A stretch of DNA of 64,000 bases from Camellia lanceoleosa (Eukaryota > Streptophyta > Magnoliopsida > Ericales > Theaceae), in assembly GCA_025200525.1 (NCBI GenBank), contig CM045759.1, positions 1,488,001 to 1,552,000 on the forward strand, written 5' to 3'. Under the pieces are notes generated by a model. The model ran no database searches and was not told the DNA's origin. It saw nothing but the letters and a program-made list of their open reading frames with translations. This document shows positions 11,769 to 23,028 of this stretch, one piece after another. The stretch's first letter is position 1; each line of letters opens with the position of its first letter. The translations under genes were made by a program, and so were the position numbers.

Positions 11769-12799
11769 GTCTTAGCTTGTTTTCCCCTGCATGCAGTTCT
11801 CATATTTCTTCTTGCTCAGCCCCAACCTGTCCAATGCATGCCCTTTTGTTGGAGGAATGAATACATAGAAGCATGGGGACAGTAGTCGAAAGAAAGGAAA
11901 AGAAGCCGGTGGTACTGGCATTCTTTTTTGCTGGATAAGTTTTGTATGAGAACAATTTTCCCCTCGTGTATGACTTGCAGCATTGATTCAATAGTATGAA
12001 CATTGGTCAGAAACTGATAAGAAAAGAGTAAATAGCCAACAGTTTTAAGATTCTTTTAGGAACTGTTCTTTTTACCTTTGTATTTGGGAAGTTTATGCAC
12101 TCGGTAGTTTTTGGTGTTGTATATATATATATATATAAATACTCATGGGGGTACTCCTCTGTTTACCATTTTAGGTTATTGTTGATTCTTTAAACACCAT
12201 TCATGTGTTTTGTTTGGACACTTTCAACTAGCAATGAAGGTTGTATCATAGTCTCATAGACCGACTACCACGGGGCTAATGAGGTTTGTAATCAATTTAT
12301 TGTTATTGGGCTGAGCTCTTCTGTTTTCTGTAGTGTAACCAATGATATAGGTGATCTGAAGAAAGAAAAAAGGAGAAAATTTTGCAGACATTCAGCCCTT
12401 TTGGCTGTTGGCTTCTTATATGAGGTGGGTCTCTTGTGGATTCCTTAATTGAATTATAAAAAATTATTATTATTTTTCTCATTGAAGAAAAGAAAAGAAT
12501 TCATGTAATGGATTTCGCTGGAGTAAGACATAAGTTTTAGTTCTAATTTAATTTGATTTCCTAAGTTCTTGGTTTTAATTTAATTTGATTTATTGTCACG
12601 GGCTGGTATGAAGTCAAAAGAAAAGCTTGAATGTGAGAATTTGGTACACTTAATTAGAAATTGGTATTTTGTATAGCTTAGTTTAGTTTATTAATTTATC
12701 TTTATATTCCTTAAAATTTCCAGCTATATTTTTTGTTTTTTGTTTTGTTTGTTTGTTTGTTTTTTTTTTTTTGTATTTGAATTTGGATAGAGAATTAAC
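11769..12799. other. 3' flank of the preceding gene; no gene seen
   Basis: This AT-rich stretch begins with the probable 3' untranslated region of the gene ending at 11768. It contains a TA microsatellite near 12119-12136 and T-rich tracts near 12730-12770. I found no conserved exon on either strand. Confidence 0.5.
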
Positions 12800-13357
12800 T
12801 AAGGGTGCAACTCGGGCGGGCTCAACCCGAGCAACCCGAGCCCAGCCCGAGTTTTTTTAGGGCTTGGGCAACTATATCTTGTAATTTGGACGGGCCTGGG
12901 CAGATTTTTGATGCCCGAATTGTAATTCGGGCCGGGCTTGGGCAGAATCAATGACCAACCGGAGCAACCCGAACCCGAATTAAATTTAATATATTATATA
13001 ATATATAATTTAATAAATTATATAATGTATATAAATTAAGTAAAAGAGTTAGTCTTAATTTTTAATTTTTATTTTTTGGTGACCAGAAAATAACTTTGAA
13101 TAATTCTCAATTCTTTGTTAATTATCAATTCTACCTACAGGTTTCAAAACAAATCTACCTACAAGTTTCTGGGCAATTCGAGCAATTCAGACAATTCGGG
13201 CTAACCCGAGTTCAAAATACAAAGCTTGGGCCGGGCTTGGGCAGCAAAGCTCGGGTTCATGTTCGGGCTTGGGCGGGCTTAGGCACTGCTCTGGGCAATT
13301 CGGGTCGGGCTTGGGCAAACTCCCAACCCGACCGAACCCGCCCGAGTTGCACCCCTA
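12800..13357. mobile_element. hAT-like MITE with GGGTGCAACTCGGGCGGG termini
   Basis: Termini TAAGGGTGCAACTCGGGCGG (left) and the reverse complement TAGGGGTGCAACTCGGGCGG (right) are flanked by a perfect 8-bp duplication, GAATTAAC, at 12792-12799 and 13358-13365. The interior is full of CCCGAGC/GCTTGGGC phrases on both arms, with an AT-rich middle. The 8-bp duplication and TA-GGGGTG-type ends fit the hAT superfamily. The open frame across 13096-13398 is a by-product of this composition. Confidence 0.85.
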
Positions 13358-13532
13358 GAATTAACTACATAAAAATACAAAACTTTTACTATTCCTAAAT
13401 ATGTTTCTTAAAATTTCTGTTATCAATTATGGCAAATATTGTCAAAATCTGCAGATTTAAATAATTTTTATTAGTAAACTATGAATTTCGTAGGCCAATC
13501 ATAGACATGCATATCACATTATGACAAAGAAT

Positions 13533-13670
13533 AATGTTTGGGGACTTTAAAAAACGCGGCTCAAATGGCTCAAATTGAACAAAACGACGTCGTTTTGTGT
13601 TGCTTTGTACCCAAAACGACACAGTTTTGGTCAATTTGAGCCATTTGAGCTGTGTTTTTTAGGACTCTCT
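13533..13670. mobile_element. Hairpin MITE with an AACGACGTCGTT-type core, copy 1
   Basis: The sequence is a near-perfect hairpin: GGCTCAAATGGCTCAAATTG pairs with CAATTTGAGCCATTTGAGC, enclosing AAAACGACGTCGTTTT and a second, mutated AAAACGACACAGTTTT. A sister copy lies at 48853-49006. The shared outer phrase is AATGTTTGGGGAC. No clear target-site duplication was found. Confidence 0.6.
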
Positions 13671-14216
13671 ACCAATTTTGTATAACAAATTAGACAAATT
13701 CAAGGACAACATTCCAAGGACAAATTAGATTAGTTGCCAAAAGTTACTTCATTGAAAATTAATAAATTACTATTTTTGGTATCAAAATTTTTAAATTACT
13801 TCATTGAGAGCATTTATTAGCAACATTTTTAAAAAATTTGTTGCAAAAGAGAATTTTTTTTTTTTTTTTTTTTTGGGGTCAATTTTTCAATACAACCTTA
13901 AAAGGAGATGTAAATCACAATCAAAATCATAATTACTTTAAAGCATTCCACTACTTACAGGCAAAATCAAAATCATAATCCATGAAACAGTTTATTAACC
14001 ATTTCCAACACTTTCAAGGCACTGAACTAATAAGTTACCTGAGTAAAATAAAAGCTGAAGAGTCGCCAAAATTCAACATCTTAGTGCCTGCGGATGAAGG
14101 GGAGGTGCTGTAACTCAGCCCAACAAATACTAATAACCCAATCCAACCAACACTTCAAAAGTAAAGGAGAACTAAAAAAGAAGTTCAAAAGCCCTCTCTG
14201 AACAGATAGTTATAGT
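13671..14216. other. Downstream flank of eIF3k; no gene seen
   Basis: AT-rich, with a T tract near 13856-13874. The part nearest 14216 is the probable 3' untranslated region of the minus-strand eIF3k gene. Confidence 0.45.
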
Positions 14217-17200
14217 TCAGCCAAGGATGGGAAAGATACGGGTAATGTGCTCCAATGGAATGCTATCTGCACTGTTCTTCTTCAACTCCGGATGGTTGAA
14301 CTCATTGCGTGGTAGGACAATGAGTTGGCCCCTGGCTTGACCCTTCTCGAGTATCCAACCACAGTTCACTACCTGATGCTCCAGGAATTTGTCCAGGGAA
14401 AGCCCTTCAATATTGATAGCCTGTATATGACCGTGCCCATTAGAAGTTTTATTGGGAAGGATAATTATGAAAGTAGTATGATGAAATATTTCACACAAAC
14501 CCAAGCTGGCGAAACAGAAAGATTTGTCCTTGATGGCCAACATGCACAAGGGATAGAGCTAAATTGGCCAATTTGGCATGGTTTAAATTGGATGGATATA
14601 AACTATAGCAGTAAAATACAACAATGAAACAATGTGTCATTGCTATAATACAAAACTACATCACACCCCAATAATGATCCATATCATACTAACACATCCC
14701 CAAAAAGAGTCAATATCACACTACTATACATTATTTTATTCTTCAAAAGCTACATGTTTCAAACCAATTGCTAGACAAGGAGACCATCACTCTTAGTATT
14801 CCTCGATAATACAAGTGGGGTTCTACAGCCACTTTGGTGCCCCCAACAAAAAAAACTAAACAGAAAGTATTAAATGTAAATGGGCACAAAATCAAAGCAT
14901 ACCTCAGCAAGAATAGACCTCGGAACCTTTTGGTAAGTCAGCGAAAGGACATGAATTGCATAGGCTTGGACTGCTTGCTCAAAACCTACATTTTTCATAT
15001 TCATAAGACTACATGCTCACATAAAAAGAGGAAACAAGGAGATAAAGAAGTAAAAGCAGCGAAAAGAAAGCAACAATGAAGAAACCACACTTCTGATTTA
15101 AGGAACAACATAAACTAGGGCTTGTGAACACTGTTGAAAGTAGAAACATCTTGACGTAATGAAGAACTCTAATGCAATGGTGCCAACTTCAGAAACTATA
15201 TTTGACATACATCCTGCGCCAGCACTAAATGAATACTACTATCCAGAAATGACACCTACAAAGTTTCCTAATTACCAGTTTTTTTGAAAAAGACCAATAA
15301 GCCTTTTTTTTAATAGCTAAATTTAAAATAAAAATAACATAAAAAAAAAAAACCTGCCAAGGTAACACAACCAGATTACAAAAGCAAGAAAGGCAAAAGC
15401 CTCACAAACAAGCCTCAACAGGAGTTCAAACCTCCAAGCAGGGCAAAAAAGAACATGGAAAACCATCAACAAACCCCTCTTAACTCCCTCCACTCCAGCA
15501 CTTTCTATTCTACCCTATGTAATTAATGGTACCAATCAAATCCTTTAACTCCTGTCCACCTCTCACTTTGTTCCTCCCCACTCTCCATAATAGAATTGAC
15601 ATCACTCCTTGGTTTCTTTATCGCTTAATTGTTGCAATCAGCTTTATAGCATCCTTTGCATGGTATTCCCAAAAATTTGATCAAACCAATTACTCTCTTC
15701 ATGACCTACTGACACGTCAGGTCCTTCCAAGCTTAAAGACAAACTGACCTCTTGAGAATTACCCACTTGTTGAACCACCATCTCCTTACCTACCAAGTTT
15801 CCCGTCCCCCTTTTGTTTGTTGCCTTCCCTAAAAACCTCCTACTTTATCCTCCCCATCCCCTTCTCCTCCCCAGGGCTACAACTGCCAAAGGAGTGCCAG
15901 CAACTGTTAAAACAGTTTGCTCTCAGCTTCTTCCACCATCCCCTTTGTGTAGCACAGCAAAAGTATCCACCAGGCCTCATTTCATCCTTTCTTCTAGCAC
16001 AACCATACCTCCTCATCCCCCAAAACAACTCCCATTGATCAAACCCCTTCTCTCTCTACAATTTCTCTCATTGCCTCCCCTATTTCAGCCGCCACTATGT
16101 CCAACACCAACTCTCTCCATAACAAGTCCCCGTCCCCGCCCCCCTTTAGCCGCAAGGAACTCTCTTTTTCTCTTTCTTCAACCTCTCTGCATCTAACCTC
16201 CTCTCTCACTACTTATTCTGTCCTCCCCTCTTCACATCTCTTCTCTTCTCCATTTCATCACCCACCAACAACGGCAACCAAACCCCTCCAGAACAAGCCC
16301 CCAGGCCCTAATCTCAAGAAGACGCATACAAATTCAAAGCTCTAGGCCCCAAAAATATCATATTTGGGGGTCTATTTGAAAAAGAGGAACACTAAAATAT
16401 CATATTTGCAGGAATTGTGCTCTTAAATTGTCCAAATTGATTATCATGATGAACAAAGAAAAGTTAATTCCATAATGTCAAAAGGCATTCTCTTACGAGT
16501 AAATATGTCATCATTTCACATAGTTCTTTGTTTTAAAAAAAAAAAAATAGTGCATCTTTTTGTATATTTAAAGATTCAATGGCTTCAAAAACATAAAACC
16601 CCAACATTGAGTCTCATTTATGTATTTTTTGAGTAAAAACCAAAATAGTGTCTAGTAAAGTTTTAGAATTATGATTTGAGAATAAAATTGTATTTTGAGT
16701 ATGTGAATTTTGAAATTATGATTTGAGTGTGGAAAATTTGTTTGGTTATGAGTTTTGAAAAAAAATTTGAAAATAGTTTTAAATTGAGTTTGAATTGAGT
16801 GATGTGACATATGATGACTTACAACTCATAATCAAACACACAACCCAAATTCTATTCAACGCTCATAAGAAATTTTAAAAAAATTTCACAAATATTTTTT
16901 TTTGTAATATAAAAATAGCAGGTGCAAAAGAAGAAAAAAAAAAAAAAAAAAAAACCAAACACTGTTCCGGTCAACCAGCCGGACGACCAGTAGGACGTCC
17001 GGTGGGATAACCGGTTAGCCCAAATTTTTCAGCCTTGGAAAGAGTTTTCAAAAGTGATAGTGGAATTAATTTTTGAAAACGCTAAACAAACACCACTCTC
17101 AAAAGTGAGTGTGAAACTATATTTCGAAAGCTCCACCAAACAGAGCCCAAATTTTCCCAATTAATAGAGCTTGAAGAGTCTCAAGAACCATAAGAGTAAA

Positions 17201-20003
17201 AAATTAAATCAAATTGACAGAAATGTTAAATCCAAATGTATAATGGCTATATCCACAATCCTCGCTCTCATATTACTAGACCCAACCATGTGAGGTGAGG
17301 CTATAGAAAATATGATAGTGGATTTAACATATTCCTAAAATAAAATTGGGCATGTATTATTCTAGTTGAAATGATAAAAAAGCTAACATTATTTGCATAA
17401 TACATTACTTAGCTAAGAAACATGCAACACAGCAACAACAATCCAATTGTTCTAGTTCAGTATTACCAGGCACAACTTCGACAAGGTGACGACTTTTAGC
17501 TGCTTCGTCCCAGAACTGACGAAATCTTGCAGTCTGCATGTGAAAATATGTTATACAAATGGTAATCCATTTTCATGTACATGTGTATGGGTCAAAACAA
17601 GGCAAAAGCATACCTCCAAATAGTGTGAAAGAACAATTAGTGTCTTGAACTGTTCCTCCATTTGCTGATAATTGGCAAGGAAAAAAGAAGTCAAAATAGA
17701 GCGGAAAAAAAAAAACCATGCTCAAGGGATGTTTGACTTCTAAAAACCACATAGATGATTTAAGTAAAATTCTACAATCTACTTAATTTCTAGATATCAA
17801 AAACATTCTGGAACTTTAAAACGGTTGGAACGTCTCATTCTTTTGTTCATTGTGAACTATGCGATGGTGAAATTTTTAAGGAAAATATCAAGCATTGTCA
17901 ATTAAAAGCGTCAAGCAACTGTTATGTCAAAATGCCACTAAAGTTAACATTAAATAACTCACTCTGATTCAACCAAGACATAATATTACTTGTGCTGAAG
18001 CCTCACTTCCCGTCCGATCATTAAACCGGAAGGTCAAAACTAGTGCACACGCCCCTCATTCACCCTTTACTAATGTAATAGAAGGCAAGGTAAAAGCAGC
18101 TTAAGGAGATGCATCAAAGCCTTTCTCAAATTCTCTAAGAGAAAGAGAAAAAAGGATTGATCATAGAGAAAATTAGCAATGCCAGAGATACCAGAGTGAT
18201 ACTATGTGCTCTTGGAATTCATTAGATCAGTGCCCAAGGTACAAGATAAAATTGAGCAGATAAACAATGAGAAAATTGTTGTTGGGGCTGTCTGTACTAC
18301 CTTTTTTGATGCCATTGTAATCACCAAAGAGTCCAAAGTTTAGAAAGAAAAGGGGAAAAGAAATTGAGAAAATGGAGATGAGTACAAGAGAAAGGGAATA
18401 AAGAAGATATCACATCATGTCTTCCAAATTTTCTTACTTGCAATTTGAAGTTGGACCATGACAAAATCTATAATTAGGTCATGACAATCATGTGGAAAGC
18501 AACCAAATGAAATGTAGTAGCTTATAGCACCATTGCTTACTACATGGTGAGAAATTGAAGTAATGCCATTTTAGTAAATCTAAAGTCAACAACAATGCAC
18601 CAAAATTAGTTTAAGTTGTTAAAATCACGGTTTCTCTTGCCCTCTGCACCCATACAGGCAGGCGTGTTCAATTACTCTGCTTCATCCACTATGTTACTTC
18701 AAGGTTCACAACACAATCACCATTTAAATTATTATTTATTTATTTTTCATTTGTTTGCTTTTGATAGGGGGGAAAAAAGGCCTTCCTTCATAATACTTGT
18801 TTTGTTGCAGCATGATTTAATGAGATACAGTACATTACAATTAGCATGCAAAAATTATGCATGCTATGAAGAGGGAGTTGATAGAAAATAAAGTTCAATA
18901 CCACTCGTTCGGGGATTAAAAAGAGGCACAGGCTGAAATCTGGGGCAGGCATTGCCATAAGAGCCTGCTTATAACACAAAGGAATACAATACATTAACAC
19001 AATATGCACCAGTACTTATCAAAAAAATAAAAAATAAACACATTATGGACCAATGAACCAGAAATATATTTCATAAATTTCACAAAAAGAATTGATTGGA
19101 CCTTGACCAAAATGCGGGCAACAATTTGGGTACTCATTCGCTCTGGTTCAAACTGCAATTAAAAACATAATGTCAACAAAAAAAGGTTTAATAGTTTAGT
19201 GCAATTGAAACAATTGGTAACCTACTCAATGACTAAAAAATCCTGTTCCTGTAGGAATTTGTGTAAGTCCATTCATGTCAAAAAGAAAGGCACAAATTTA
19301 CCTGATAGAGACGAAGGAGGCAAAGATTTGCATCCAGACTGTATGTTTGTGATGAAACCTGGTTGTGACAAACTATTCTGTTATTGTATTGAATAAACAA
19401 AATAAAAATGAATATGCACATATTTAGCACACACAAAAAAAAAAAAAAAAACACAATTATTAAAATATAGGCAACATATTCACAATCAAAATGAAAAACA
19501 CGACAAGAATAGCAAGTAAATAATTGTATATCATCGCATTCTAATGGGTATACATTCTTTAAACAAAAAGAACTAAGTTTGTTCCAGCTATTTGGATGTC
19601 ATAATGTGCAAAGCAATTTTCCAGGAATTTACAATCACAGATAAACCATGACAAGGAGTTTCACGCTACAATTTATTATAGAATTATAAGTTACATTCAC
19701 ATCTACTTATAACTACATTGCCCACCCAAATTCCACTGATTTTGACACTTAATTTGGGTCATGGATACAACTAGCCACAAATTGTTTTCAACCACCATGT
19801 GTCCACACATTGTTCAGTATCAGATATCACAAAATAAAGTTAGTTCAAAGAAACTTTTTTTTTGAGGGGGGGACAGGGCAGTAGATCAGTGGTCTATGTA
19901 GCTGTCCACTGGGACACAGTGAGAGGTTCGGGTTCAAGTCGATGGAGCCATCCATTGACGGATCCAGGATTCAAAATATACATAGTTTTTACAATTCCCA
20001 ACC

Positions 20004-20034
<31 letters not shown>

Positions 20035-20490
20035 GCGGGGGGCAATCCATCCGAGCCACTACGGCTTTTGTTGTAATCTAACCTATTATTAACCCACGAT
20101 CATCCTATCGTTCACAAAAAAAAGAACAGAAAAGAACGATTTTTGGGCATATGGCACCAGAATTTTTAATAAGCCTTTTTGGAGAACATTTAATCACCCC
20201 CAATCAGAACCTGAAAAATATATATATGCAAGTTTACACTGTATCTCTGCCCTTTAAAATCAGTTGATGGAACCATACAAATCTAAATTTATCAACAAAA
20301 ACAAAATCAGTCGATACATATACCAAAGCCAAAAAAAAAAAAAAAGGTGCAAGATAACCTGCTCGTTGACGTAGTTTTCGAGATCGGGAAGGATGTCAGG
20401 ATTGTAGGGATTGACGGCCACGAGCTGCTCCACCGTGAACGACGTCGCCGACTGCTGCTGCTTTTGAGCCACCTCTCTCTCTCTTCCCAT
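14217..20490 (-). CDS. TIF3K1: Eukaryotic translation initiation factor 3 subunit K
   Basis: Eight minus-strand exons join in frame to 708 bases (235 codons plus TGA): 20359-20490, 19302-19358, 19102-19152, 18902-18964, 17614-17664, 17467-17533, 14903-14985 and 14217-14420. All junctions have AG acceptors and GT donors. The product matches plant eIF3k along its length: FTVEQLVAVNPYNPDILPDL and ENYVNEQ (exon 1), NLCLLRLYQ (exon 2), PDFSLCLFLIPERV (exon 4), then NEFNHPELKKN and the terminus RIFPILG (exon 8). Plant eIF3k is about 226 residues, so this is full length. The subunit has a HEAT-like/PCI and winged-helix fold and is a peripheral member of the cytosolic eIF3 complex, which helps load the 40S ribosome with initiator tRNA and mRNA. 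The start was chosen because GREREVAQ then the conserved VEQL follow directly. The intron between exons 6 and 7 is lengthened by an insertion at 15294-16374. Confidence 0.95.
15294..16374. mobile_element. Insertion with 11-bp target-site duplication in an eIF3k intron
   Basis: A perfect 11-bp direct repeat, TTTGAAAAAGA, at 15283-15293 and 16375-16385 brackets about 1.08 kb. This sequence is pyrimidine- and C-rich on the plus strand, unlike its AT-rich surroundings. T-rich tracts at the left end (about 15303-15312) would be the A tail of a minus-strand retroposon. The composition resembles the LINE at 3446-9290 but I recognise no LINE protein motif, so the class is open (truncated LINE or other retroposon). 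Confidence 0.5.
20009..20033 (+). repeat. C homopolymer (25 bases)
   Basis: An uninterrupted C run followed by GGCGGGG lies in the first intron of eIF3k. It is one of three long C or G runs in the window. The copy count is prone to sequencing error. Confidence 0.9.
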
Positions 20491-20595
20491 TGTATATATC
20501 TATATATATATATATATATGTATGTATAGCTAAGCGTTTGTATGTATAGAAAACCCTTGTCAATGGAGACACAGAGAGAGTGTAATTGTAAGATT

Positions 20596-20630
<35 letters not shown>

Positions 20631-20700
20631 TCCTGATCAGTTTTTAGTTTTAGTTGGAATTCTTAGGGTTGGTTTTTGGGGCTGGCTTAGGGTAACGCAG
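20491..20700 (-). promoter_or_regulatory. eIF3k 5' leader and proximal promoter region
   Basis: Immediately upstream of the eIF3k start (reading leftward on minus) lie a TA microsatellite (20497-20520) and a 32-base GA run (about 20598-20629, CT-rich on the sense strand). CT-rich leaders are common in plant housekeeping genes. No transcription start can be fixed from sequence alone. Confidence 0.4.
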
Positions 20701-23028
20701 CGTGGAGGGGATGGTAATTGAAAAGACCGTTGTGCCATTATTTCTTAGATTACACATAAGGTTTCTCTCAAATACATTTCACTCCCTTTTGGTTCATAAA
20801 ATTACATCCCACCCTCAACTTTTGAATCGTGTAACAATCGCCCCCTTCGTTAGTTACATAATACACATTTTTAAAATGCCAAATTAAATTATAAACTGAG
20901 ATTAATGAAAATCGAAAGTCCAAAACATGAGAAGGATTCAAAAAAGTCTTAAACTTTTATTTTTCTCTCTCTAAAATCAAGATAGAAAAACTTTCAAATC
21001 CCCTTAGATCAAGCTTTCTTAATCTTAATAATTCCTTCATTTAAAAATAAAGAATTAAGAAAAGAATAATAAAATAAAGAGACAAAATAGTAAAATATGA
21101 AAACTGGGTCAGTTAATCAATAAGAATAGGAAAATGAGTGAGAGCACTAATGCTACCACTAATGATGTGGTAGTGGGCCCCATCATGAATGATTTGATAT
21201 TTTGGTCTTGGTGTTGTATTTTTTTCTTTTTTTATTGAGTGCCATGTCATTAGTAATCTTTTTAGAGCTCAAAAATTAGTGGTCTCTATCATTATTGATA
21301 AGAATATGGAGAAAATAAGTAAAATATTAAATATATATATATAATCAATCAGTGACGTATATAAAAAATTTGAGAAAAAAATTCCATTATTCAAATGAGG
21401 CAGCAACCGTGCTGGGGACCCCCAGTAGGGGGTGACCCCAGCACCCCCACCTCCACGTGGGGTGCAACAGGTGAAAAATAAATAAATAAATAAATAAAAT
21501 TATGAACCAATCAAAAAACAGTAGGAGTGGTGGGGGTCACCCCCACTAGGGTCTGGGACATTTTCCAATGAGGCAATATATGTGTATGTAAACAAGTTAA
21601 AGAAACGAAAGTAATGCTTTTAACACCTAACTCACAGCAACCCTGTGCGGAGGGCCAATAATTCTTTCTTCATCAAATTCCTTTATGCAACTTCAACACA
21701 TACACTAAAGTTAAAGAAATTGTCCCCGAACCCGAACCTTCATATTAGATTTGACAAATCATTTGAAATAAATGATAAAAGATTACTTCAAGGTTGTCAA
21801 GATGTACTAGCAACTAAGGAGAGATATGCGATTTTAGGGCCATGATGAGATTTAATGGTAGTGGTTGCAAGAGAGAATAAAAAGATGCGATAGTTAGATT
21901 AAATAGAAGAGTTCTAATAGGTGATGCAATAGTTAGGTAGAGTAGAAGGATATAGTTGTGGTGGTGGTGATGTGAAATAGGAAAGTTGTAGTGGTTGTGG
22001 CTGGGTAGTGGGTTGAGGTGGGGTTTGGAGCAAATTTGGAGAGATTGTGTAAAAGTGGTATTTGTGGATGGTGTTGCAAGTTCATAATGGTTATAAGTGA
22101 AGAGTAATGAATGACCTCCGGCAATTCAACGGCTACGAGTGTTTTATCTTATAAGATGGCGATCGCATGACGGTTTTGATCATTGTTTTCGTTAAATCTT
22201 TATTATCAAGTACATGATTTGTATATGTCCATACATATATAATTGCAAAACTAATAAAAAAATACAAAGGTAAACATAAGACATGTTTTCATGAAATGAT
22301 CCTAACCTATCCTTCAAAAAAATGATAATTAAAAAATATTGACATGCCACGTGATGCATTGGACATGTGGACAAGGCACCCATTTTGGAGAATTGATGCT
22401 TCTTAGTTCAGAACTTCATCACTATTTTCCTCAACCTAGCCCAATCTCGTTTTATAACCACTAACTAGTTCATCCCACCATAACTAGCCCCCTCCCCTTC
22501 TCCGCCACTTACTTTGCCTTGGGAAAATTCTAATATAAGAAAAGTTCAAAAACTGTTCGTGCGATAATGAAAGTTTTGAAATTAATAGTAATCTTAATGG
22601 ATGTTTTGTCTTAAAGTGAAAAGCCGCAATTCAACTACATCATTTATGAATAAAATTCTGTACTCTGCTTTATATGAGCATTACCCTCTTGTGCATGTTT
22701 GCTGCTATGCCTTTAAGAAGTTAGGCAAAGACTTTTCAAGTGAGTTGGTGCTGAGTCAGTCAGAACTTGGCATTCACAAAATTTCACTGCTCCAATTACA
22801 TAGCAAACTAGTAACTAAAGTAAGAAAGTGAAAGTTTTTGCATCACGAGATACAGATGTGAGACATAAGGGAGATCCATCATACGTGAGACCTACCTTTG
22901 TTTCACATCTTCATCCTATTCTGTGAAATTCTTGTGTTAGTAGCATTGGCAAACATCATTTTGCTCCAATGCAGAAGTCCATATATATAAAGGTCAATGA
23001 ATAAAATGAATTATAACACGAGTGTTTC
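20701..23028. other. Intergenic region between eIF3k and KIN-7; no gene seen
   Basis: The block at 20730-20880 contains CACTCCCTTTTGG and TAGTTACATAATAC phrases resembling one arm of the long-inverted-repeat elements at 2641 and 10183, without a visible partner. A MITE lies at 21403-21566. The rest is AT-rich, and 22850-23028 is probably the 3' end of the KIN-7 transcript. Open frames here show no conserved motif. Confidence 0.45.
21403..21566. mobile_element. Small Mutator-like MITE (GGGGACCCCCAGTAGGGGG family), copy 1
   Basis: Flanked by a perfect 9-bp duplication, AATGAGGCA (21394-21402 and 21567-21575). The ends are imperfect inverted repeats (GTGCTGGGGACCCCCAGTAG against CTAGTGGGGGTGACCCCCAC). 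The middle holds CACCTCCACGTG and an (AATA) run followed by GAACCAATC. The same order recurs at 37679-37823, so the two are one family. Confidence 0.8.

Noticed and set aside
13096..13398. 100-codon plus-strand frame
   Set aside because: It spans the right half of the hAT-like MITE and its flank and has no conserved motif.
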